Below are positions 32,957 to 41,996 of a DNA stretch of 48,465 bases, piece after piece. Source of the DNA: Reyranella sp. Its GTDB lineage: Bacteria; Pseudomonadota; Alphaproteobacteria; Reyranellales; Reyranellaceae. A program made the position numbers and the translations under genes. Under the pieces are notes generated by a model. The model was not told the origin of the DNA and made no database searches. It was given only the letters and a program-made list of their open reading frames with translations. Each line of letters starts with the position of its first letter. Positions within the stretch are counted from its first letter, which is position 1. The DNA is taken from positions 1-48,465 of the forward strand of contig JAQSDW010000078.1 in NCBI GenBank assembly GCA_029946105.1. Reading direction: 5' to 3'.

Positions 32957-34174
32957 TTGGATACGCTGATTCCGTCTGCCGCCAGTCTTGCCGGCGATCC
33001 GGCCGTGATCGCGCGCGCCGAAGCCCTGCGCCCGGCGATCGAGGCAGCCTCGAACGACATCGAGAAGAACCGCCGCCTGCCACCAGAGCTGCTCGACAAG
33101 CTGCACGAGGCGCGGCTGTTCCGCCTGCTGCTGCCGCGCTCGTCGAACGGGATCGAGACCGATCCCATCACTTTCTTCCACGTGATCGAGACCATTGCCC
33201 GCGGCGATGCCTCGACTGCCTGGTGCGTGAGCCAGGGCGGTGGCTGCTCCATGACCGCGGCCTATCTCGACCCGCCGGTGGCCCACGAGATCTTCGGTAA
33301 CGATCCGCGCGCCGTGCTGGCGTGGGGACCAGGCCCCAAGGTCAAGGCCATCGAATGCCTGGATGACAAGAGGGGGGCCGGTTATCGCGTTACCGGCGTC
33401 TGGGCCTTCGCCTCGGGCGGACGGCATGCGACGTGGCTGGGCGCCCATTGCCCAATCTACAAGGCCGATGGCGCCCCGCTGATCGGCCCCGATGGCCGGC
33501 AGGTCGAGCGCACCATGCTGGTGCCGGCGGCCGAGGTCGTCTGGACCGATATCTGGAACACCGTCGGCCTGCGCGGCACGGCGAGCGACCAGTACACGCT
33601 CAACGACCATTTTGTGCGCGCCGACCATTCGATCACGCGTGACTTCGAGAAGGAGTGCCGTGAGCCCGGCCCACTTTACCGCATGTCGGCGATGAGCTGC
33701 TACGAGGTGGGCTTCTCCGGTGTGGCGCTGGGTATCGCCCGCGCCTCGCTCGACGCCTTCATCGACGTGGCGCGCAACAAAGTGCCGCGCGGCGCCAAGA
33801 GCCCGCTACGCGACAACGCCGTCGTGCAGTCGAACGCCGCGCAGGCCGAGGTGAACATCCGCGCCGCCCGCGCCTTTCTGCTGCAGGCGTTGGCCGACAT
33901 CTGGCACACCATCGCCCAGCACGGCGGCAAGCTCACGGTCGACCAGCGCATCACCATCCGCATGGCGTCGACCAACGCCATTCACAAGGCGCGGGAGGCC
34001 GTCGACTTCGCCTACAACGCCGCCGGCGCCAGCGCGATCTTCGGCAGCCACCCGCTGGAGCGGCGTTTCCGCGACGTCCATACCGTCACCCAGCAGCTGC
34101 AAGGCCGGCTCTCCCATTTTGAAACCGTTGGAGCCTGGATGCTGGGCGCCGATGCCGATCTTACTTTCGTCTGA
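32957..34174 (+). CDS. Acyl-CoA dehydrogenase-like flavoprotein (monooxygenase type)
   Basis: A 405-residue flavoprotein of the acyl-CoA dehydrogenase fold. The chain has the N-terminal helical domain (ALRPAIEAASNDIEKNRRLPPELLDKLHEARLFRL), a beta domain (VTGVWAFASGGRHATWLG) and a C-terminal helical domain. In the style of HpaH/DszC-like flavin monooxygenases, no catalytic Glu equivalent to acyl-CoA dehydrogenases is evident by eye. I use the TTG at 32957 with a GGAGAAG ribosome site; there is no ATG that fits. It leads a plus-strand set with a VOC protein 18 bp downstream. Substrate unknown; it probably hydroxylates or oxidises an aromatic or terpenoid compound. Confidence 0.86.
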   Translation: MDTLIPSAASLAGDPAVIARAEALRPAIEAASNDIEKNRRLPPELLDKLHEARLFRLLLPRSSNGIETDPITFFHVIETIARGDASTAWCVSQGGGCSMTAAYLDPPVAHEIFGNDPRAVLAWGPGPKVKAIECLDDKRGAGYRVTGVWAFASGGRHATWLGAHCPIYKADGAPLIGPDGRQVERTMLVPAAEVVWTDIWNTVGLRGTASDQYTLNDHFVRADHSITRDFEKECREPGPLYRMSAMSCYEVGFSGVALGIARASLDAFIDVARNKVPRGAKSPLRDNAVVQSNAAQAEVNIRAARAFLLQALADIWHTIAQHGGKLTVDQRITIRMASTNAIHKAREAVDFAYNAAGASAIFGSHPLERRFRDVHTVTQQLQGRLSHFETVGAWMLGADADLTFV

Positions 34175-34192
34175 CCGACAGGAGACTGAACG

Positions 34193-34594
34193 ATGCCGCT
34201 TGGCGCCCTACAGCACTACACGATCGAGCCGTCCAACCTCGAGCGCACCAAGAAGTTCTATTGCGATGTCCTGGGCCTGAAGAACGGCGACCGGCCGCCG
34301 CTGGGCTTTCCCGGCTACTGGCTCTACTCCGGCGGCGTCGCCACCGTTCACCTGCTGGGCAAGCGCACGCCGCGCGAAGGCATCGTGGTGCGAGGCACCA
34401 AGAAGAAGTTCGCGGACACGGGGCGCTTCGATCACATCGCCTTTGCCGCGAGCAACATCGCGGGCGTGCGCAGGCGGCTCAAGACGAAGAAGGTGAAGTA
34501 CCGCGAACAGATAGTGCCGCGAACCGGCGGGATGCAGATCTTCCTCTACGACCCCGACGGCGTGGGCGTGGAACTGAACTTCCCGCCCAAGTAA
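34193..34594 (+). CDS. Small VOC-family protein
   Basis: A 133-residue single-domain vicinal-oxygen-chelate protein. Metal ligands are His8 (LQHYTIEPSN), His80 or nearby (FDHIAFAA) and a C-terminal Glu in GVGVELNFPPK. YDPDGVGVEL is typical of glyoxalase-like and single-domain dioxygenase-like members. It may be an isomerase, lyase or ring-cleavage accessory. The ribosome site ACAGGAGA is strong and it follows the flavoprotein by 18 bp; its stop lies inside an 18-bp palindrome shared with the next gene's start. Confidence 0.9.
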   Translation: MPLGALQHYTIEPSNLERTKKFYCDVLGLKNGDRPPLGFPGYWLYSGGVATVHLLGKRTPREGIVVRGTKKKFADTGRFDHIAFAASNIAGVRRRLKTKKVKYREQIVPRTGGMQIFLYDPDGVGVELNFPPK

Positions 34595-34611
34595 GCACTT
34601 AAGTAAGTGCT
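34594..34611. promoter_or_regulatory. 18-bp palindrome across stop/start of adjacent genes
   Basis: AGCACTTA-AG-TAAGTGCT is a perfect inverted repeat (8-base arms) that begins at the last base of the VOC stop codon and covers the GTG start of the next gene. Such a hairpin could sequester the start so that translation depends on ribosomes arriving from the VOC gene, or it could bind a protein. No Shine-Dalgarno sequence is seen before the GTG, which agrees with coupling. The role is inference. Confidence 0.55.
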
Positions 34612-36490
34612 GCTTTCCCTCACCATCGACCGCGTCGAACCGCTGGCGGACGGCACCCCGTTCGGCGCAGTCGGCGCCTACGAACGCGTGATCGGCAGCG
34701 CGCGCGGCGAGGTCGATCCGACCGACCCCGCCAACAAGGGCATCGCGCTGATCGACAAGGCGCCGCGCAACGCCCGCGGCAAGGTCGAGTACGCGACCGA
34801 TGTCTTCATCCTGCGGCCCAAGGATCCGGCGCGCGGCAATGGCCATATCCTCTACGAAGTGAACAACCGCGGCCGCAAGATGCTGTTCGGCAATATCGCC
34901 GACGGCCCGCAGGGCGTGAACGATCCCAAGACCGTGGCTGACGTCGGCAACGGCTTTCCGTTGCGTCAGGGCTACACCATCGTTTGGTCGGGCTGGGATC
35001 CCGATGCGCCGCGCGCCAACATGGGCTTGACCCTTACCGCACCGGTCGCCACCGACGGCGGTCAGCCGATCGTGCAGACCGTTCGCGAGGAGTTCGTGTC
35101 GGGCACGCGCGTGGGCGTGCTCGAGACCTTCAAGCTTTCCTACGAGGCCACGACGCTCGACCAGACCAAAGCCCGGCTGACGGTGCGCGAGCGCGCGGCC
35201 GACGAGCCCCGAGAACTGCCGCTGAACCAATGGTCGTTCGTCGACGGCCGGTCGATCAAGCTGCGTGACGGCACCAAGCCGAAGCCGGGCTATCTCTACG
35301 AATTCCACTATGAGGCCAGGAACCCCAAGGTCCAGGGGCTGGGCTTTGCCGCCACCCGCGATGTCGTGAGCTGGCTGCGCTACGACCCGGACGCCGTCCG
35401 GGCCACCGGGGGCAAGATTTCGCACGCGCTGGCCATCGGCTTCTCCCAAGCCGGGCGCTATCTCCGCAACCACATCTCCGAGGGCTTCAATCGCGACGAA
35501 CAGGGCCGCAAGGTCTTCGACGGCATCCATTCGCACATCGCCGGCATCGGCCGCGTGTTCTTCAACACGCCCTTCGCCCAACCCGCGCGCACCGGCACCC
35601 AGCACGAAGACCATGACTTTCCCGAGAACGAGTTCCCGTTCTCGACGGCCACCCTTTCCGATCCGTTGACCGGCAACACCGGCTCGCTGTTCCGCGGCGA
35701 CGGCTCCGATCCCCTGCTGATCGAGACCAACACCTCGACCGAGTACTGGCAGAAGGGCGCGTCACTGCTGCACACCGATCCGCTGGGCACCACGGACATG
35801 GCCCTGCCGGAAAATTCCCGCGTCTACATGATCGCCGGCACGCAGCATGGCGGCCGGGCCGGCGCCACGACCGACCCCGGACCCAACATCAATCCGCGCA
35901 ATCCGCACAATCCCATGCCGGTGGTGCGCGCCCTGCTGGTGGCGCTCGACGAATGGGTCACCTCGGGCAAGGCCCCACCGCCTAGCCGTGTGGCCACGCT
36001 GGCCGACGGCACGCTTGTCGAAGCCGGCAAGAGCGGCTTCCCGGCCGTCCCGGGGGCTGCCGTCGTGCGCGTCACCAACCGCGTGACACCGCCGGGCGAC
36101 TGGGTGAAGCCCGAGCCCGCCGCCAAGGTCTATCGCACGCTGGTCTGCAAGGTCGATGCTGACGGCAACGAGGCAGGTGGCGTGCGGCTGCCCGACATCG
36201 CCGTGCCTCTCGCCACCTACACCGGCTGGAACGAATACAAGCCGCCCTACCCGGCGGGAGAGATCGCCGACCGCGACGGAAGCTGCCTGCCCTTCCCGGC
36301 CGACAAGGCGGCCCGCGAATCTTCCGGCGATCCGCGCCGCTCGATCGCCGAGCGCTACAAGAGCGGTGCCGACTACGTCGACCAGGTGCAGGCGGCCGTG
36401 TCCGCCCTCCTCGCCGACCGGCTGATCCTGCCTGAGGACGCCGAAAAGTACATCGAACGCGCCCATCGCGAGCCGCGCGTCGCGCCCTGA
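34607..36490 (+). CDS. Large alpha/beta hydrolase domain-containing protein
   Basis: A 627-residue protein of the alpha/beta-hydrolase-10 type (as in PF20091). The nucleophile elbow AIGFSQAGRYLRNH has Ser280; a C-terminal His lies in the ...YMIAGTQHGGRAG... segment. The N-terminal VEPLADGTPFGAVGAYERVIG and VNNRGRK motifs are typical. No signal peptide. These enzymes are found beside degradation genes and act on esters or lactones, though few are characterised. The GTG at 34607 has no clear ribosome site, and lies in the palindrome at 34594-34611. The next hydrolase gene follows after 11 bp. Confidence 0.85.
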   Translation: MLLSLTIDRVEPLADGTPFGAVGAYERVIGSARGEVDPTDPANKGIALIDKAPRNARGKVEYATDVFILRPKDPARGNGHILYEVNNRGRKMLFGNIADGPQGVNDPKTVADVGNGFPLRQGYTIVWSGWDPDAPRANMGLTLTAPVATDGGQPIVQTVREEFVSGTRVGVLETFKLSYEATTLDQTKARLTVRERAADEPRELPLNQWSFVDGRSIKLRDGTKPKPGYLYEFHYEARNPKVQGLGFAATRDVVSWLRYDPDAVRATGGKISHALAIGFSQAGRYLRNHISEGFNRDEQGRKVFDGIHSHIAGIGRVFFNTPFAQPARTGTQHEDHDFPENEFPFSTATLSDPLTGNTGSLFRGDGSDPLLIETNTSTEYWQKGASLLHTDPLGTTDMALPENSRVYMIAGTQHGGRAGATTDPGPNINPRNPHNPMPVVRALLVALDEWVTSGKAPPPSRVATLADGTLVEAGKSGFPAVPGAAVVRVTNRVTPPGDWVKPEPAAKVYRTLVCKVDADGNEAGGVRLPDIAVPLATYTGWNEYKPPYPAGEIADRDGSCLPFPADKAARESSGDPRRSIAERYKSGADYVDQVQAAVSALLADRLILPEDAEKYIERAHREPRVAP

Positions 36491-36501
36491 AGGAGACCTG
36501 C

Positions 36502-37266
36502 GTGGCCAAGCTCGATCGCAACGGCGTGAAGATTCACTACGAGGTGCATGGTTCAGGACCAACACTGCTGCTGAGCCATGGCTACAGTTCGAGCTGCCGC
36601 ATGTGGGACGCCCAGATCACCGCCCTAAAAGATCGCTACCAGGTCGTCGTCTGGGATTTCCGCGGCCACGGCGAGTCGGACTATCCGACCGACGCAGGCC
36701 TCTATTCCGAGGCGCTGACGGTGGGTGACATGCAGGCCCTGCTCGATACCGTGGGCGCCAGGAAGGCGATCGTGGCCGGCCTGTCGCTGGGCGGCTACAT
36801 GTCGCTCGCCTTCGCCGCCAGCCATCCCGAGCGGGTGAGCGCCCTGATGCTGTTCGACACCGGCCCCGGCTTCAAGAAGGACGAAGCGCGGGAGAAATGG
36901 AACGAGACCGCAGCCAAGCGCGCTGCCGACTTCGACGTGCGCGGGCTGGCGGCGCTCAATGCCAGCGACGAGGTCAAGCTCACCCGTCATCGCGATGCCA
37001 CGGGCCTGGCCGGAGCCGCGCGCGGCATGCTGGCCCAGCAGAACGACCGAGTGATCCAGTCGCTCGACAAGGTCGCCGTGCCGACCCTGGTGCTGGTGGG
37101 TGCCAACGACACCAACTTCCTCGCCGCCACCGACTATATGGCGGCCAAGATCAAGGGCGCGACCAAGGCAGTCGTTCCCGACGCGGGTCACGCGTCCAAT
37201 CTGCATCAACCCACACATTTCAATCAGGCAGTCGAGGCGTTCCTCGCCACGCTGCCGGCGGCTTAG
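36502..37266 (+). CDS. Alpha/beta hydrolase
   Basis: A 254-residue alpha/beta-hydrolase. SHGYSSS (25-31) supplies the oxyanion hole, WDFRGHGES (51-59) the usual pre-elbow motif, GLSLGGYMS the elbow with Ser95, and DAGHASNLHQP the C-terminal His. The GTG start has an AAGGAG ribosome site. It is the fourth gene of the flavoprotein-led operon and could hydrolyse the ring-cleavage or lactone product there. The ketopantoate-reductase-like gene follows after 12 bp. Confidence 0.92.
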   Translation: MAKLDRNGVKIHYEVHGSGPTLLLSHGYSSSCRMWDAQITALKDRYQVVVWDFRGHGESDYPTDAGLYSEALTVGDMQALLDTVGARKAIVAGLSLGGYMSLAFAASHPERVSALMLFDTGPGFKKDEAREKWNETAAKRAADFDVRGLAALNASDEVKLTRHRDATGLAGAARGMLAQQNDRVIQSLDKVAVPTLVLVGANDTNFLAATDYMAAKIKGATKAVVPDAGHASNLHQPTHFNQAVEAFLATLPAA

Positions 37267-37278
37267 GGAGAAAACATC

Positions 37279-38343
37279 ATGGGCAAGCGAATTGCAGTCG
37301 TCGGTGTCGGCGCATTGGGTGGGTACGTTGGCGGTAATCTGGCGCAAGCCGGCGAGGACGTGACCCTGATCGACTTCTGGCCAGAGAATATCGAGGCCAT
37401 CCGCTCACGCGGGCTGGAGCTCGATGGCGTGACGCCCGAGGAGAAGTTCACCGTCACCAAGGCCAAGACCATGCATCTCACCGAGATGGAGGCCCTGTCG
37501 CGGCAGAAGCCGATCGACATCGCCTTCGTGTCGATGAAATCCTACGACACCGAATGGGCGACGGCGCTGATCAAGCAGTACCTGGCGCCCGACGGCTACG
37601 TCGTGTCGCTGCAGAATTGCCTCAACGAGGAGCGCATCGCGGGCGTGGTCGGTTGGGGCAAAACCGTCGGCATGGTGGCCTCGCTGATCTCGGTCGACAT
37701 GTTCGAGCCCGCCCGCATCCGCCGCACCGTCGCCAAGGGCGGCGACAAGCACACCGTGTTCCGCGTCGGCGAGGTCCATGGCCGCATCACCAAGCGGGTC
37801 GAGGAATTGCGCGAGATGGTGGGCCGCATCGACAGCGCCAAGACCACGACCAACCTGTGGGGCGAGCGCTGGTCCAAGCTTTGCCAGAACGGCATGAAGA
37901 ACGGCGTCTCGGCCGCGACGGGCCTCACCGGTGCCGATTGCGACCGCAACGACGCCATCCGGCGGTTCTCCATCAAGCTCGGCGGCGAGGCCGTGCGCGT
38001 GGGCCAGGCACTGGGCTATCACATCGAGAAGATCGGCAAGTTCGAGCCCGAGACCCTCGCCCGTGCCTCGGAAGGCGACAAGGCCGCGCTCGACGAGGTC
38101 GAGGCCATCCTACGGCCGGGATCGAACACCAATCCCAACCCGCGCGCCGACATCCAGCGCCCGTCGATGGCCCAGGACATCCGCAAAGGCCGCCGCACCG
38201 AGATCGAGTTCATGAACGGCTACGTCGCCGAACGCGGCAATTACATCGGCGTCGCCGCCCCCACCCACACCAAACTGACCGAGATCGTGAAGAAGGTAGA
38301 GCGGCAGGAACTGAAGGCCTCTCCTGCCCTGCTGGGCGGCTAG
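37279..38343 (+). CDS. Ketopantoate reductase-family oxidoreductase (PanE/ApbA)
   Basis: A 354-residue NADP-dependent dehydrogenase with the N-terminal Rossmann motif AVVGVGALGGYVGGN (6-20) and the C-terminal helical ApbA domain (NLWGERWSKLCQNGMKNGVSAATGL). It is longer than biosynthetic PanE (about 300) and lacks neighbouring pantothenate genes, so reduction of another 2-oxo acid or 3-oxo acid within this operon is more likely than coenzyme A synthesis. Ribosome site AGGGAGAAA. It ends the operon; a 191-bp gap leads to the ABC transporter set, with no terminator seen. Confidence 0.88.
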   Translation: MGKRIAVVGVGALGGYVGGNLAQAGEDVTLIDFWPENIEAIRSRGLELDGVTPEEKFTVTKAKTMHLTEMEALSRQKPIDIAFVSMKSYDTEWATALIKQYLAPDGYVVSLQNCLNEERIAGVVGWGKTVGMVASLISVDMFEPARIRRTVAKGGDKHTVFRVGEVHGRITKRVEELREMVGRIDSAKTTTNLWGERWSKLCQNGMKNGVSAATGLTGADCDRNDAIRRFSIKLGGEAVRVGQALGYHIEKIGKFEPETLARASEGDKAALDEVEAILRPGSNTNPNPRADIQRPSMAQDIRKGRRTEIEFMNGYVAERGNYIGVAAPTHTKLTEIVKKVERQELKASPALLGG

Positions 38344-38534
38344 GCGACGGATTCGACACGATTCTTTCGTTTTCGGGGCGGTAAAGAGATGCCGCGTTCG
38401 CGTGCTGCGCCGAATTCGGCAATCTGCTCTGTGTAATTGGCTAGGCCCTTCGACCATATCTCCGGTCCGTACCGCGAGCTTCGGCCCAAATTCTGCATGG
38501 CGACTCGCAAGCCGTTACGGCTGGAGGAGTTGTC

Positions 38535-40175
38535 GTGTTCCTGGCAAAGAATTTGGGGCTGCTCGCCGGCGCGCTTGCGTCGCTGGCATACGTTGCATTC
38601 GTTCCCGGTGATGCCGCCGCACAGGGCGCCGTCACCAAGGGTGGTACGCTGATCTATCTTGAGCAGCAGCCCCATACGAACCTCTATCCGCCGGCCGGTG
38701 GCTTCTATCCCAACGGCGGCGTGCTGAACCAGATCACGGACAAGCTGACCTACCAGAATCCTAAGACGCTTGAGATCGAGCCGTGGATCGCCGAAAGCTG
38801 GAAGGTCAATGCCGATGCCACCGAATACACTTTCAAGCTGCGTCCCGGCGTCACCTTCTCCGACGGCACGCCGGTGGATGCCGCGGCTGTGGCGAAGAAT
38901 TTCGATGTCTTCGGGTTGGGCGACAAGGCACTGAAGCATCCCGTCTCGGAAGTGATCACCAACTACAAGGGCAGCGAAGTCGTCGATCCGCTGACGGTGA
39001 AGTTCTTCTTTACCAAGCCGTCGGTCGGCTTCCTGCAGGGCACTTCGGTCATCGGCTCGGGCCTGGTGGCGCTGAAGACGCTGGCCCTGCCGTTCGACGC
39101 GCTGGGCGACGCCACCAAGATCATCGGTTCCGGTCCCTTCGTCGTGAAAAGTGAAGTGCTCGGCCGCGAACTCGTCATGGAGGCGCGCAAGGACTACGTC
39201 TGGGGACCGAAGAAGCTCGCCCACCAGGGCCGTGCCAACCTCGACGGAATCAAGTACGTGATCACGCCGGAGGACAGCGTGCGCATCGGCGCGCTGCTGG
39301 CGGGACAGGCGCAGATCATTCGGCAAGTGCAGGCCTACGACGAGAAGCAGGTGCAGTCGAAAGGCTTCATCATCTACGCACCCTCGACGCGCGGCGTGAA
39401 CAACAGCGTGGTGTTCCGTCCCGACAATCCACTGGTCTCCGACATACGGGTGCGCCAAGCGCTCCTCCACGCGGTCAATACCAAGGAGATCGTGGCGACA
39501 CTGTTCTCGGCCAACTACCCGCAGGCCAAGTCGATCATCGCATCGACCGCACAGGGTTATGTCGATCAGTCGGCGAAGCTCACCTACGATCCCGCACTCG
39601 CCGCCAAGCTTCTCGACGAGGCCGGCTGGACGCTGGGGCCGAAGGGGCTGCGCCAGAAGGACGGCAAGGAACTGGTGCTGACAGCCTACGAGTCGCTGCC
39701 TCAGCCACAGAACAAGGAAACCCTTCAGCTCGTGGCCCAGCAATGGGCAAAGGTGGGCGTGAAGCTGAATGTGCTGGCCGGCGATGCCGGCAGCCGGGTC
39801 GCCGACAATCTCGATCCGCTGAAGACGCCGGTGGCGCCCGCGATGGTTGGGCGCGCTGATCCCGACGTGATCAGGAGCCAATACTATCCGACGACGCGCA
39901 ACGTGTTGATGCAGAAAGGTGGCATCAGCAAAAAGGTGCAGACCTTCGTCGACGACAAGCTGAACGGGCTGCTCGAAGCGATCGCCGCCGAGACTGATCC
40001 GGTAAAGCGCATGGCCTTGGTGGGCGAGGTGCAGGCTTATGTCATCGATCAGGGCTACGCGATCCCGATCTTCGAGGAGCCGCAGGCCTTCGCGGCCTCA
40101 CCCAAGGTGAAGGACTTCACCTTCGAGGCCGTCGGCCGGCCGAGTTTCTACACCGTCTGGCTGGCGCCCAAGTGA
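38535..40175 (+). CDS. Periplasmic substrate-binding protein, KPN_01854-like
   Basis: A 546-residue extracytoplasmic binding protein of SBP family 5 (peptide/nickel type). It has a signal peptide (GLLAGALASLAYVAFVPGDAAAQ, cut near residue 29) and family segments GGTLIYLEQQPHTNLYPP and VNADATEYTFKLRPGVTFSDGTPV. The GTG start at 38535 is backed by GGAGGAG. It matches the binding protein of a recurrent cluster known from Klebsiella (KPN_01854 family), recalled from memory, whose substrate is unknown. It is the first of seven genes on the plus strand ending at 45843. Confidence 0.9.
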   Translation: MFLAKNLGLLAGALASLAYVAFVPGDAAAQGAVTKGGTLIYLEQQPHTNLYPPAGGFYPNGGVLNQITDKLTYQNPKTLEIEPWIAESWKVNADATEYTFKLRPGVTFSDGTPVDAAAVAKNFDVFGLGDKALKHPVSEVITNYKGSEVVDPLTVKFFFTKPSVGFLQGTSVIGSGLVALKTLALPFDALGDATKIIGSGPFVVKSEVLGRELVMEARKDYVWGPKKLAHQGRANLDGIKYVITPEDSVRIGALLAGQAQIIRQVQAYDEKQVQSKGFIIYAPSTRGVNNSVVFRPDNPLVSDIRVRQALLHAVNTKEIVATLFSANYPQAKSIIASTAQGYVDQSAKLTYDPALAAKLLDEAGWTLGPKGLRQKDGKELVLTAYESLPQPQNKETLQLVAQQWAKVGVKLNVLAGDAGSRVADNLDPLKTPVAPAMVGRADPDVIRSQYYPTTRNVLMQKGGISKKVQTFVDDKLNGLLEAIAAETDPVKRMALVGEVQAYVIDQGYAIPIFEEPQAFAASPKVKDFTFEAVGRPSFYTVWLAPK

Positions 40176-40176
40176 C

Positions 40177-41121
40177 ATGATCCGCTACCTGATCGGCCGC
40201 GTCGGACAGGCGCTGCTTGTCCTCATGGTCACCTTCTCGGCAGCTTTCCTGCTGCTGCAGGCGCTGCCCGGCGACGCGATCATGATCAAGTTCATGAGCC
40301 CCGATATGGCTCTCAGTGCCGACCAGATCGCCGAGATCCGGTCGGCCTACGGTGCCGACCTGCCGATCTGGGAACGCTACTTCCGAACCCTGGCCAACTT
40401 TCTCACCGGCAACTTCGGCTATTCCATCCAGGCCGGCGTGCCGGTGAGCCAGCAGCTGCAGGTCAACCTGCCGCCCACGCTCCAGCTCGCGTCGCTGGGC
40501 TTTCTGACCGCGATCATCCTTACGATCACCATTGCCGCATTGTCGAACGTCGTCGGCATGGGATGGCTGCGGGCCGCCATCCAGTCGATGCCATCGTTGT
40601 TCATCTCGGTTCCGGTCTTCTGGCTCGGCATCATGCTGATCCAGGTCTTTTCCTTCCAGCTCGGACTCGTCTCGGTGATCAGTCCAGGCCCGGTCGAGCG
40701 ACTGATATTGCCGGTGCTGACGCTGGCGATCCCAATTTCCGCCCCGATGTCGCAGATCCTGATGCGCAACATCGACGAGGTGCTGGCCCAGCCTTTCGTC
40801 GCGGTCGCCAAGGCCAAAGGCGCGTCGCACACCTGGGTGCTGTGGCGGCACGTGGTGCGCAATGCCGTGCTGCCGATGCTCACCATCGCCGGCGTCCTGT
40901 TCGGCGAACTGCTGGCCGGCGCCGTGGTCACCGAGGCGGTTTATGGCCTGAACGGCCTGGGTGGCCTCACCAACCAGGCCGTGGGCAACCACGACACCGC
41001 TGTGTTGCAGGCCATCGTCGTGATCTCGGCACTTGCCTTCGTGAGCATCAATCTGGTCGTCGACCTGCTCTATCCCGTGCTCGACCCCCGCCTCGGCACC
41101 AAGCTCAGCATGACCGCATGA
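40177..41121 (+). CDS. ABC transporter permease (DppB type)
   Basis: A 314-residue inner-membrane permease with about six hydrophobic segments and the EAA loop VAKAKGASHTWVLWRHVVRN (about 209-228). Together with the next gene it forms the heterodimeric channel of a peptide/nickel-type importer. It starts 1 bp after the binding-protein stop and overlaps the second permease by 4 bp. Confidence 0.95.
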   Translation: MIRYLIGRVGQALLVLMVTFSAAFLLLQALPGDAIMIKFMSPDMALSADQIAEIRSAYGADLPIWERYFRTLANFLTGNFGYSIQAGVPVSQQLQVNLPPTLQLASLGFLTAIILTITIAALSNVVGMGWLRAAIQSMPSLFISVPVFWLGIMLIQVFSFQLGLVSVISPGPVERLILPVLTLAIPISAPMSQILMRNIDEVLAQPFVAVAKAKGASHTWVLWRHVVRNAVLPMLTIAGVLFGELLAGAVVTEAVYGLNGLGGLTNQAVGNHDTAVLQAIVVISALAFVSINLVVDLLYPVLDPRLGTKLSMTA

Positions 41122-41996
41122 CCAGCGAGACACATGGCGAGAGCGGCGCGCCCGACATCGCGGCCATCGAGGCGGCACAACCGGGCTGGCTCGTGCGGTT
41201 GCGGCGCGTGCCCTTGACCCTGGCGCTGGCATGGCTGGTCGTCTTCATCGTGCTCCTGTGGGCGGTCGCCCCCGGGCTCTTCACCTCCTACAGCGGCACC
41301 GTGGGTGTCCCCGGCGAGCAACTGCGGCCCCCCAGCCTGGAGCATATGCTGGGCACCGACGGGCTCGGACGCGATCTCTACGCGCGCATCGTCTATGGCG
41401 CCGTGCATTCGCTCTCCGGCGCCTTCGTGGCGGTCACGGTCGGCCTGCTGTCGGGAACCCTGCTGGGCCTGATCGCCGGCGCCCGCGGCGGCTGGACTGA
41501 CGCTGCCATCATGCGCCTGGTCGATTCCATGCTGGCCGTGCCCTCGTTGCTACTGTCGCTCAGCATCATCGTCCTGCTGGGCTTCGGCACAGTCGAGGTA
41601 GCCATCGCCGTCGGCGCGGTCTCGGTGGCGCGTTTCGCCCGCCTCGCCCGGTCGGAGGTGATCCGCGTACGCCACAGCGACTATGTCGAAGCAGCCTTCG
41701 GCAGCGGCGGCACCTTCTGGGCGGTGCTGTGGCGGCACATCCTGCCCAATTCGCTGACATCGGTAATCGCGCTTGCCGCCCTGCAGTTCGGCTCGGCCAT
41801 CCTCGCCATCTCCACCCTGGGCTTCCTGGGCTACGGCGCACCGCCGCCGACACCCGAATGGGGCCTGCTGATCGCCGAGGGCCGCAACTACCTCTCGCGC
41901 GCCTGGTGGCTGACGGCGGCCTCCGGGTTCGTGGTCGTCCTCGTGGTGCTGGCCGCCGACCGCATCAGCAAGGCGATCGGAAAGACCACGCCATGA
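41118..41996 (+). CDS. ABC transporter permease (DppC type)
   Basis: A 292-residue partner permease with a long cytoplasmic N-terminus, a first hydrophobic segment at about 36-54, and the typical EYVEAAFGSG-like EAA region (SDYVEAAFGSGGTFWAVLWRHILPN). HMLGTDGLGRDLYARIVYG near 75 is diagnostic of DppC/OppC. The start overlaps the DppB-like stop (ATGA) and the stop overlaps the ATPase start by 4 bp. Confidence 0.95.
   Translation: MTSETHGESGAPDIAAIEAAQPGWLVRLRRVPLTLALAWLVVFIVLLWAVAPGLFTSYSGTVGVPGEQLRPPSLEHMLGTDGLGRDLYARIVYGAVHSLSGAFVAVTVGLLSGTLLGLIAGARGGWTDAAIMRLVDSMLAVPSLLLSLSIIVLLGFGTVEVAIAVGAVSVARFARLARSEVIRVRHSDYVEAAFGSGGTFWAVLWRHILPNSLTSVIALAALQFGSAILAISTLGFLGYGAPPPTPEWGLLIAEGRNYLSRAWWLTAASGFVVVLVVLAADRISKAIGKTTP

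Noticed and set aside
38340..39881. 513-codon minus-strand open frame over the substrate-binding protein
   Set aside because: Antisense shadow; the plus-strand frame has a signal peptide and SBP family 5 motifs.
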